From Ruminococcaceae bacterium UBA2857 (lineage in GTDB: Bacteria > Bacillota > Clostridia > Oscillospirales > Acutalibacteraceae), in the NCBI GenBank assembly GCA_002350705.1, contig DEFH01000044.1, positions 4,024-61,981 of the forward strand: a DNA stretch of 57,958 nt, written 5' to 3'. The notes under the pieces are model-generated. The model ran no database searches. It was not told where the DNA came from and was given only the letters and a program-made list of their open reading frames with translations. The translations under genes and the position numbers were made by a program. Of this stretch, positions 51,078 to 57,958 are shown in pieces. Position 1 is the stretch's first letter. The number at the start of each line of letters is the position of its first letter.

Positions 51078-52742
51078 TTATTGAACGCCTTTCAGCATTT
51101 CTTCCGCATAATCCAGCGTTGCCCGAGTGATTTCCACCCCGCCGATAATTCTGGCAAGTTCTTTTCTTCTGCCCTCATGGTCAAGCCTATTGACATGGGT
51201 ATATGTTTTGCCGTCCGAGACATTTTTCTGTATCTTGAAATGACTGTCACCCAGAGCGGCTATCTGTGCAAGGTGCGTGACACACAATACCTGACGGCTT
51301 TCGGAAACCTCTTTGAGCTTCAAGCCCACTTTTTGTGCGGCACTGCCGCTGATACCCGTATCTACTTCGTCAAAAATCAGGGTATCAATTTCATCCGTAC
51401 CTGCCAGCACTGTTTTAATGGCAAGCATCATACGAGACAATTCGCCTCCCGAAGCAATTTTCGCAACGGGCTTCGGTTCTTCTCCCGCATTGGCGGAAAT
51501 CAGCAATTCTATATTGTCACAGCCGTAATGATTCAGTTCACAGTCCTCACGGCTGACAACCAACTGCACATTCGGCATATCCAGAAATGTCATTTCTTCC
51601 TTTACCCTTGCCGAAAACTCCTCACTGATTTTCCGACGTTTTTCCGAGAGGGCTTTTGCAAGTTGTTCCGCTTTCTGACGGGCTTTCCGACAGTCCTGTC
51701 GGAGCTGTTCCCTGTTTTCCTCGTATCTTTCCAGATAATCCAGTTCTTTTCGGGCATTTTCCAGAAAAGAAAGCATTTCTTCTATCGTAGAGCCGTATTT
51801 ACGGCCGAGTCTTTGTATCAGGTCGATTCTGTCCTCAATTTCCTCAAGACTTCCGACATCGGCATCAGCATTTTCCGCCAGTCCCGAAACCTCACTGAAA
51901 CAGTCTTCCAATTCATACACGGCACTTTGGATTCTCTGATACACTGTTTCACAGTCAGACATCACATCTGTAATGCTTTCCAGTGCAGAACAAGCATTTT
52001 CCAACTGCTGCAAAGCTCCGTCCGTTTCATCACTGCCGTTGAGATATTGTCTTGTTTCATTCAGAGCAGCCGCAATTTTTTCTTTGTTTTCAATCAGCGT
52101 TCTCTGTTCCCTCAGTGCCTCATATTCCCCGATATACAAATCGGCTTCTTCCAGTTCCTTCACCTGATATTGCAGCAAATCCATTTTACGGTTTCTTTCG
52201 GCTTCATCAAAATCCGCCTTGTTCAGATCCGCCTGCAAAGATTGATATTCTTTGTAAGCTGCCTGATAATCTGATAATGCCGTTTCCAGATTACCCAGCT
52301 TGTCGATATAGGTGACGTGCCGTTCGGGTGACATCAGTTCATAGCTTTCATGCTGTCCGTGAATGTTAATCAGATAAGCACCGACAGCCTTCAGTGTTCC
52401 GACAGTCGCAGGTCTGCCATTGATACGGCATTTTCCCTTGCCGTTGAGTCCGATTTCCCTTTGAATCATGACGGTTCCGTCATCCGTTTCATAGCCCTGT
52501 TCTTTCAGAATTTTCAAAGCCTTTTCCGAAGGCTCGTCAAATTCCGCACTCACAAAAGCACTCTGTGCACCGTTGCGTATCAGATCACGGGAAGTTCTGT
52601 TGCCCAAGACGGCATTGATGGAGTCTATCACAATGGATTTGCCTGCACCCGTTTCACCCGTCAGGACATTCAGCCCTTTGGCAAAATCAATGCTTGTTTT
52701 TTCAATGACCGCAATATTTTCAATATACAGATTACTTAACAT
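51078..52742 (-). CDS. recN: DNA repair protein RecN
   Basis: SMC-like ATPase that acts at double-strand breaks. The 554-residue protein has Walker A GETGAGKS near residue 29, a long coiled-coil middle (about 150-380), and the C-terminal GGELSRMMLAIKTVL signature followed by LIFDEVDTGISG. It is full length. GGGAG precedes the ATG. It lies 12 bases after argR, the usual neighbour in Clostridia and Bacilli. Confidence 0.97.
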   Translation of the reverse strand: MLSNLYIENIAVIEKTSIDFAKGLNVLTGETGAGKSIVIDSINAVLGNRTSRDLIRNGAQSAFVSAEFDEPSEKALKILKEQGYETDDGTVMIQREIGLNGKGKCRINGRPATVGTLKAVGAYLINIHGQHESYELMSPERHVTYIDKLGNLETALSDYQAAYKEYQSLQADLNKADFDEAERNRKMDLLQYQVKELEEADLYIGEYEALREQRTLIENKEKIAAALNETRQYLNGSDETDGALQQLENACSALESITDVMSDCETVYQRIQSAVYELEDCFSEVSGLAENADADVGSLEEIEDRIDLIQRLGRKYGSTIEEMLSFLENARKELDYLERYEENREQLRQDCRKARQKAEQLAKALSEKRRKISEEFSARVKEEMTFLDMPNVQLVVSREDCELNHYGCDNIELLISANAGEEPKPVAKIASGGELSRMMLAIKTVLAGTDEIDTLIFDEVDTGISGSAAQKVGLKLKEVSESRQVLCVTHLAQIAALGDSHFKIQKNVSDGKTYTHVNRLDHEGRRKELARIIGGVEITRATLDYAEEMLKGVQ

Positions 52743-52754
52743 ATTCTCCCTCTT

Positions 52755-53222
52755 TTATGAAAATGCACCGCTTTTATCAGACATCAGTTTTTTTAAATCC
52801 GACACAAGGTCTGCCGATACAGAATCCGCTCTGGTTGCCACAAAAATCGTATCATCTCCGGCAATGGTTCCCATAATGCCGGCACGGTTGGTCGCATCGA
52901 GTGCGGCACATACTGCCTGTGCCATTCCCACCTTGGTTTTGATGACCACCAGTGTATGGGCATAGTCAACGCTGATGACGGCCGTTGAAAACAAATAGGA
53001 ATGGGACTGTCTGTCCTCTTCCGAGACAACCTCTGTTGCATAGATATAGGCTCCGCTGCTGACCGGCACTTTCACAAGACACATTTCCTTAATATCTCTG
53101 GATACGGTAGCCTGTGTCACCCGAAAGCCTGCTTCTTTCAGCTTGTCGAGCAGCTCCGACTGTGTTTCAATATGATTGGCTTTAATCAGCTCCAGTATTT
53201 TGGCTTGCCTTCTTGTTTTCAT
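52755..53222 (-). CDS. argR: Arginine repressor ArgR/AhrC
   Basis: Arginine-dependent hexameric repressor of arginine synthesis and activator of catabolism. The 155-residue protein has the N-terminal winged helix (SELLDKLKEAGFRVTQATVSRDIKEM) and the C-terminal arginine-binding and trimerisation domain (GIMGTIAGDDTIFVATR). It overlaps nadK by 4 bases and precedes recN. No arginine biosynthesis genes are in the window. Confidence 0.96.
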   Translation of the reverse strand: MKTRRQAKILELIKANHIETQSELLDKLKEAGFRVTQATVSRDIKEMCLVKVPVSSGAYIYATEVVSEEDRQSHSYLFSTAVISVDYAHTLVVIKTKVGMAQAVCAALDATNRAGIMGTIAGDDTIFVATRADSVSADLVSDLKKLMSDKSGAFS

Positions 53223-54088
53223 ACCTGTCTGCCTTTCTCGGTAAATTTATCGTTCAATACTCTGTAAAAGCTCTTGTCCTTGAGCTTGATGAATTCCGTC
53301 TCAATGCCTGCCGACGTGATGACGATCACATCGGAACGGTTGATTGTCACGGTTTGGGCACCGTCAAGAGTCAGAAATACCTGTGTATTGTCATCACAGG
53401 CGGCACTGACCGCCAGCTGTGAATGGTGGCTGAATATAACCGGTCTCGCAAAAAGCGAATGAGAACAAACGGGTGTCATCACAATGCATTTCATGGTCGG
53501 CTCCACAACAGGTCCTCCTGCCGCCAGTGAATAGGCACTCGAACCCGTAGGCGTGGAAATAATCAGTCCGTCTGCACGGTAATGGCAGATATATCCCCTG
53601 TCCTCTGCCAGTGAGACATCAATATCAATGAGTCTTGACAGCGAACCTCTGGAAATCACCGCATCATTCATGGCATAGAATTCTTTGTGACGGTGTATGA
53701 TTTTGAGCATCATTCTTTTTTCAATATGATAATTTCCCTCTGACAGCAGGGAAAGCATGGAAAGTTCATTCGGCTCCAGTTCTGCCACAAAGCCCAGTCT
53801 GCCCGTATTGATCCCCAGCAGCGGTTTGCCAAGCAAAGCGGCTTTTCTTGCCGCATGGATAATCGTACCGTCACCGCCGATTGTCAGTGCCATATCACAT
53901 TCTTTCAGCATACTGTCCTCATCACCGAAAAACTTTATGTTCTGTATCTGATACTGTCTGTTCAGGGAACATTCCATGAATATCTGCATATCCATTGACT
54001 GTAATTTTTTGATAACTTCAAGAGAGGTCTGATAGGCATCCTTTTTTGTCAGATTGGGTATAACGGCAATTTGTCTGATTCTGTCCAT
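53219..54088 (-). CDS. nadK: NAD kinase
   Basis: Phosphorylates NAD to NADP. The 289-residue protein has the GGDGT motif (TIGGDGTIIHAAR, about 72-84), NTGRLGFVAEL, NDAVISRG and the DGLIISTPTGSSAYSLAAGGP block that closes the active site. The ATG at 54088 is preferred to the TTG just upstream. It overlaps argR by 4 bases (ATGA) and follows tlyA by 18 bases. Confidence 0.95.
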   Translation of the reverse strand: MDRIRQIAVIPNLTKKDAYQTSLEVIKKLQSMDMQIFMECSLNRQYQIQNIKFFGDEDSMLKECDMALTIGGDGTIIHAARKAALLGKPLLGINTGRLGFVAELEPNELSMLSLLSEGNYHIEKRMMLKIIHRHKEFYAMNDAVISRGSLSRLIDIDVSLAEDRGYICHYRADGLIISTPTGSSAYSLAAGGPVVEPTMKCIVMTPVCSHSLFARPVIFSHHSQLAVSAACDDNTQVFLTLDGAQTVTINRSDVIVITSAGIETEFIKLKDKSFYRVLNDKFTEKGRQV

Positions 54089-54106
54089 CAAAAAATCATC
54101 TCCCGA

Positions 54107-54916
54107 TTATTTGTCCAGTGTGCTGTGAGATTCTCCGACAACTTCGTCAATAGGAATTTCATTGACAGCTGCAGGCGAATCCGACTTTCTGATATACAAA
54201 AGATATTCAATATTGCCCTCCGGTCCTTTAATGGGAGAATAGTCCAGTCCCAGTACATCAAAACCGTTTGACAAACAGAATTCATAAATTTTCCGAATCA
54301 CTTCTTTATGAATATTCCGGTCTCTGACAACACCGTTTTTGCCGACATGATTTCTGCCGGCCTCAAACTGAGGCTTAATCAGACATACTGCCGTGCAGTC
54401 ATTTTTCAGAAGCGGCCTCACGGCAGGAAGCACCAGACACAATGAGATAAAACATACATCCACACTGAAAAAATCAATTTCATCAGGCACTTGCTCTTTC
54501 GTGACATATCTCACATTGGTACGCTCCAGATTGACCACTCTTTCATCATTGCGTAGCTTCCAGTCAAGCTGTCCGTGTCCGACATCAATCGAATACACTT
54601 TTTTGGCACCGTTTTGGAGCATACAGTCCGTAAAGCCGCCCGTGGAAGCTCCTATATCCATGGTAATTTTATCTTTCAAATCAAGCGAAAAAACATTGAC
54701 TGCTTTTTCAAGTTTCAAGCCGCCTCGGCTGACGTATTTCAGTTTATTCCCTCTCATTTCAATTTTGACATCTTCACTGTACATGGTACCGGGCTTGTCA
54801 GCCTTCTGATTGTCTGCATAGATGATGCCTGACATAATAATTGCCTTGGCTTTTTCACGGCTTTCCGCAAAGCCCAGTTCATATACCAGTACATCAAGAC
54901 GTTTTTTTGCTGTCAT
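54107..54916 (-). CDS. tlyA: TlyA-type rRNA 2'-O-methyltransferase
   Basis: A 269-residue protein with an N-terminal S4 RNA-binding domain (KKRLDVLVYELGFAESREKAK) and an FtsJ-like SAM methyltransferase domain (DIGASTGGFTDCML, then SIDVGHGQLDWKLR). TlyA methylates 16S and/or 23S rRNA; related proteins are also called haemolysins, which reflects an old misassignment. The ATG at 54916 with AAAGGGA upstream overlaps the dxs stop by 4 bases. Its position between dxs and nadK is conserved in Clostridia. Confidence 0.95.
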   Translation of the reverse strand: MTAKKRLDVLVYELGFAESREKAKAIIMSGIIYADNQKADKPGTMYSEDVKIEMRGNKLKYVSRGGLKLEKAVNVFSLDLKDKITMDIGASTGGFTDCMLQNGAKKVYSIDVGHGQLDWKLRNDERVVNLERTNVRYVTKEQVPDEIDFFSVDVCFISLCLVLPAVRPLLKNDCTAVCLIKPQFEAGRNHVGKNGVVRDRNIHKEVIRKIYEFCLSNGFDVLGLDYSPIKGPEGNIEYLLYIRKSDSPAAVNEIPIDEVVGESHSTLDK

Positions 54917-56754
54917 TTCATTTCCCTTTCTATTTTTAAAGCGATTTTCTCTGCATCCAGTCCCAATTTGTGCAGTGCGGATTTTGTCGTACACTGCGTG
55001 ACATAGCCGTCAATGGCGGTCAAGCTGTATGTTCCCCGAAATCCCGACTGATACAGGGCAAATCCGAATTTTTCTCCGACACCGCCGCTTTTGATTCCCT
55101 CTTCAAAAAAATATACGCTCTTATATTGCATGGCAATTTCAACGGCTTTTGACGCAATCGGTTTGATTCTGTTCAGCTTGAGAATACAGACATTGTTTCC
55201 TGCCGAACAGACTTCCGAAAAAATTCTGCCGTAAGTAATCACGATCACCTCACTGTCAGCGTTTCCGTAAAGACTGTACGGCTCTGCTGACGGCTCGTAA
55301 TATTCGGGAAGTGCCTGTTCGCACCCTCTCGGATAACGTACCGCCACCGTTCCTTTGGTTTCATAGATGGCTTTGTACAGCATTTGTTCCAGTTCCGCAA
55401 AGCCCGACGGTGCATATACTGTCACATTGGGTATCGTATTCAAAAAGGCAACGTCAAAAATTCCCTGATGTGTTTCACCGTCCTCGCCAACGATACCGGC
55501 ACGGTCTATCGCAAGCACAATATGCAGATTCTGCAATGCCGTATCATGCAGAATCTGGTCATAGGCTCTCTGCAAAAATGTGGAATATACCGCAAACACA
55601 GGAATCGCATTTCCTGCGGCAAGACCTCCCGCAAACGTGACGGCATGTTCCTCTGCGATTCCCACATCAAAGAATCTGTCCCTATATTTTTTGGAAAATG
55701 TTTCCAAGCCTGTACCTGCCGACATGGCGGCTGTAATGGCACAAATTCGTTTATCTTTTTCCGCAAGACTGCACAGATATTTTCCGAATATATAAGAATA
55801 TCCTTTAGAAGAACTTTTCGGCTCGCCTGTTTCAATATCAAAAGAGGCGATCCCATGAAAACTTTTCGGATCTTTCTCCGCAAACTCATAGCCTTTGCCT
55901 TTGATTGTACAGACGTGTACAAGTACAGGTCCCCGTCTGCGTTTTGCGGCTTCCAGAGCCTCTGTCAACTGCGGTATATTATGACCGTCAAACGGGCCGT
56001 AATAGGTAAATCCCATCTGTTCAAAGATATTATCCCTGTGTCCGAACAATTCATCTCTTATCCAATTTTTGGTATTTTTCATACTGTTTGCCAACGGTTT
56101 TCCCACAGCAGGAACTTTTTCAAGTGTTTCCTGTACACGGGACTTGGCATTGAGATATTTTGGTCGGATTCTTGTTTTTGTCAGGTATTTTGCCATAGAA
56201 CCGACATTTTTGGAAATTGACATCTTGTTATCATTCAGAATGACGATAAAATTCTTTTTATGCCGCCCCGCATTGTTCAGTCCCTCATATGCCAGACCAC
56301 CCGACAAAGCTCCGTCACCAATCACAGCTACGGTATAATGATTGTCTTTCGTCATTTCTCCCGCACAGGCTATCCCCAATGCCGCTGATATAGAGGTACT
56401 GCTGTGACCTGTATCAAAGCTGTCGTATTTGCTTTCGCTCCTCTTCGGAAAGCCGGACAAACCGTTTTCTGTACGTATGGTATGGATTCGGTCTCTGCGT
56501 CCTGTAAGAATCTTATGGGCATAACACTGGTGTCCCACGTCCCATACAATTTTATCTTTCGGCAAATCAAATACCTTATGCATGGCAATTGTAAGCTCCA
56601 CCACACCTAAATTGGATGCCAGATGTCCTCCGTTTTCAGACACTGCTTCTACAATTTCTGTTCTGATTTCATCCGCAAGCTCCTCCAGCTCATAATCTGA
56701 AAGGGCTTTTATATCTTCGGGAGAATCGAGATTCTCCAATATCTTTTTTGACAT
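54913..56754 (-). CDS. dxs: 1-deoxy-D-xylulose-5-phosphate synthase
   Basis: First enzyme of the MEP isoprenoid pathway, condensing pyruvate and glyceraldehyde 3-phosphate with thiamine diphosphate. The 613-residue protein has GGHLASNLGVVELT, WDVGHQCYAHKILTGR, GDGALSGGLAYEGLNNAG (thiamine motif), GEDGETHQGIFDVA and the C-terminal transketolase domain. GGAG lies 10 bases before ATG 56754. With ispA upstream and the IspH fusion at 38845-40788, two ends of the pathway are in this window. Confidence 0.97.
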   Translation of the reverse strand: MSKKILENLDSPEDIKALSDYELEELADEIRTEIVEAVSENGGHLASNLGVVELTIAMHKVFDLPKDKIVWDVGHQCYAHKILTGRRDRIHTIRTENGLSGFPKRSESKYDSFDTGHSSTSISAALGIACAGEMTKDNHYTVAVIGDGALSGGLAYEGLNNAGRHKKNFIVILNDNKMSISKNVGSMAKYLTKTRIRPKYLNAKSRVQETLEKVPAVGKPLANSMKNTKNWIRDELFGHRDNIFEQMGFTYYGPFDGHNIPQLTEALEAAKRRRGPVLVHVCTIKGKGYEFAEKDPKSFHGIASFDIETGEPKSSSKGYSYIFGKYLCSLAEKDKRICAITAAMSAGTGLETFSKKYRDRFFDVGIAEEHAVTFAGGLAAGNAIPVFAVYSTFLQRAYDQILHDTALQNLHIVLAIDRAGIVGEDGETHQGIFDVAFLNTIPNVTVYAPSGFAELEQMLYKAIYETKGTVAVRYPRGCEQALPEYYEPSAEPYSLYGNADSEVIVITYGRIFSEVCSAGNNVCILKLNRIKPIASKAVEIAMQYKSVYFFEEGIKSGGVGEKFGFALYQSGFRGTYSLTAIDGYVTQCTTKSALHKLGLDAEKIALKIEREMK

Positions 56755-56823
56755 CTTCCATTTACTCCGAAACTATCGTTTTGAATCATTATACTATAAT
56801 TGGGGAATTTATGCAACACACTT

Positions 56824-57693
56824 TTATTTCTGACGGTCACACAGGTAATAGGCAAACTGTCTGAGAGGTTCTGTATCACCGTCAAAAGCGTTCAGACTTT
56901 CCACTGCTTTTTCCGTAAGTTCACGGCTGATTTTTCGACACTCGTCAAGCCCCAGCAGTGACACATACGTTGATTTTTTATTTTGGGCGTCACTTCCCAC
57001 AGGCTTTCCCAAAGTGGCCGTATCGGATGTCACATCCAGTATATCATCAACAATCTGAAAGGCAATTCCGATATGCATGGCATAGGCTTTGGCTGCCTGT
57101 ATCTGTACGTCATTCGCCCCTGCCGAAATACATCCCATCACACACGCTGCCGCTATCAATGCACCCGTCTTTTTTTCGTCCATGACTTTCAGACGGTCAA
57201 TTGTAACCTGTTTATCTTCACTTTCCAGGTCAATGATCTGACCGCCGATCATACCTGCTGCTCCGGCATATTCCGCCAGTGTTCTGCCTGCTTTGACACA
57301 TTTTTCATAGCCGTTTAAATTCACGGCTCTTTCCGAAAGCACTGTTTCAAATGCCAGTGTCAGCAAGCCGTCACCGCCCAGCAATGCTGCTGCCTCTCCG
57401 AATACCTTGTGATTGGTAGGCTTGCCACGCCTTAAGTCATCGTTATCCATACACGGCAAATCATCATGTATCAAAGAATAGGTGTGTATCATCTCCACCG
57501 CACACGCAAACGGTACCGCATTGTCTTTACTGCCTCCGCAGAGTTTGGCAAATTCCATTGTCAGCATAGGACGGATTCTTTTGCCGCCTGCCGACAGGCT
57601 GTATTTCATTGAGGACATAACGGTTGCCGTTTCGGGAATATCCTTGGGAATATAGGATAACAATTCCTGTTCGATCTGTTTCATATCAGTCAT
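56824..57693 (-). CDS. ispA: Polyprenyl synthetase (farnesyl diphosphate synthase type)
   Basis: Makes short-chain prenyl diphosphates from IPP and DMAPP. The 289-residue protein has the first aspartate-rich motif HDDLPCMDNDDLRRGKPTNH and the second QIVDDILD, with SAGGKRIRPML near the N-terminus. The CM-D residue spacing fits the short-chain (C15) group. GGAGG lies 9 bases before the ATG at 57693, which overlaps the end of xseB by 8 bases; a longer reading frame upstream lies over xseB and is not used. Confidence 0.95.
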   Translation of the reverse strand: MTDMKQIEQELLSYIPKDIPETATVMSSMKYSLSAGGKRIRPMLTMEFAKLCGGSKDNAVPFACAVEMIHTYSLIHDDLPCMDNDDLRRGKPTNHKVFGEAAALLGGDGLLTLAFETVLSERAVNLNGYEKCVKAGRTLAEYAGAAGMIGGQIIDLESEDKQVTIDRLKVMDEKKTGALIAAACVMGCISAGANDVQIQAAKAYAMHIGIAFQIVDDILDVTSDTATLGKPVGSDAQNKKSTYVSLLGLDECRKISRELTEKAVESLNAFDGDTEPLRQFAYYLCDRQK

Positions 57694-57880
57694 TTTGCTG
57701 TTCCTCCGTTTCGGAAAGTAATGTGATTTTCTGTTCTGCATTTTTGAGCGTCCGATAACATTCCTTTGCCAGTTTTGTTCCCTGTTCAAACATGGCAATG
57801 GATTCTTCCAGCGATAATTTTCCGCTTTCCAACTGTGCCACTGTTTCTTCCAGTTTTGCTATGCACTCTTCGTAATTCAT
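57686..57880 (-). CDS. xseB: Exodeoxyribonuclease VII small subunit
   Basis: A 64-residue protein with the XseB pattern YEECIAKLEETVAQLESGKL and LSLEESIAMFEQGTKLAKEC, forming a helical hairpin that binds the large subunit in single-strand DNA degradation. Only a weak ribosome-binding site precedes the ATG. It begins the packed run of genes reading toward 45979. Confidence 0.95.
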   Translation of the reverse strand: MNYEECIAKLEETVAQLESGKLSLEESIAMFEQGTKLAKECYRTLKNAEQKITLLSETEEQQND

Positions 57881-57935
57881 TGATCATTTCCGTTACTGAA
57901 AACTTATAAAAAGTTATAAAAACAACTTTTATGTT

Positions 57936-57958
57936 TCATTCCTTGTTCACCGTGTCCA
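57936..57958 (-). CDS. Possible last codons of an upstream gene (xseA?)
   Basis: On the minus strand one frame reads DTVNKE and stops (TGA, 57936-57938). The large subunit gene xseA normally lies directly before xseB and often ends in a short charged tail, so these may be its last codons. Too short to confirm. The 55 bases to xseB are AT-rich with no other feature. Confidence 0.25.

Noticed and set aside
50754..52274. A 506-codon open frame on the plus strand
   Set aside because: It is antisense to recN and the HIT gene, both of which carry full family motifs. The frame has no ribosome-binding site or recognisable domain.

Overview
The window comes from a spore-forming, low-to-moderate-GC Firmicute. 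It most likely belongs to the Clostridia, near the Ruminococcus/Oscillospirales group. I infer this from an IspH-ribosomal protein S1 fusion, the gene cluster xseB-ispA-dxs-tlyA-nadK-argR-recN, a Csp/SleC germination locus, SpoVAE, a SpoVD-type PBP and Gram-positive ribosome-binding sites. No rRNA, tRNA or CRISPR array was seen. One insertion sequence is present, with its ends resolved to the base.

Layout. 1-1654 (minus): partial yebC, a DUF4250 gene and an unusual pyrB. 1788-12846 (minus): a slimmed division and cell-wall cluster read mraZ-rsmH-ftsL-spoVD-mraY-ftsW-murG-ftsQ-ftsZ, with a promoter and a periodic MraZ-box-like array upstream of mraZ, and no murC/D/E/F or ftsA. 13016-18145 (plus): a germination locus of spoVAE, two subtilisin-like Csp proteases with complete triads, and sleC. 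Candidate forespore (sigma G-like) and mother-cell (sigma E-like) promoters sit where each compartment would need them. 18211-24165 (minus): a GldG-type ABC export system with a DUF4340 protein, then exoA, which appears to start at ACG, and a hypoxanthine-DNA glycosylase. 24273-27590: asparaginase, a bactofilin-like protein, methionine aminopeptidase and a small membrane protein.

27721-31343 (plus): a zinc-ribbon membrane protein gene cut in two by an 847-bp IS1-family element (8-bp target duplication), followed by a two-domain TPM protein. 31444-37580: a WYL regulator with direct repeats flanking its promoter, a NUDIX hydrolase, a left-handed beta-helix protein, a cytidylate-kinase-like protein, small and membrane proteins, and a CotH lipoprotein. 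37630-42057 (minus): HD protein, YwlG-family protein, IspH-S1 fusion, plsC and cmk. 42215-44498 (plus): feoA-feoB. 44573-45976 (plus): a VanY-type lipoprotein.

45979-57880 (minus): a tightly packed run xseB-ispA-dxs-tlyA-nadK-argR-recN-HIT-comEC-holA-rnmV-rnz with many short overlaps. It combines isoprenoid synthesis, DNA repair, arginine control, DNA uptake and RNA processing. The metallo-lactamase-like domain of ComEC has lost its metal ligands.

Functional assignments rest on motifs and family knowledge read by eye; no database search was run. Promoter and operator calls are pattern matches.
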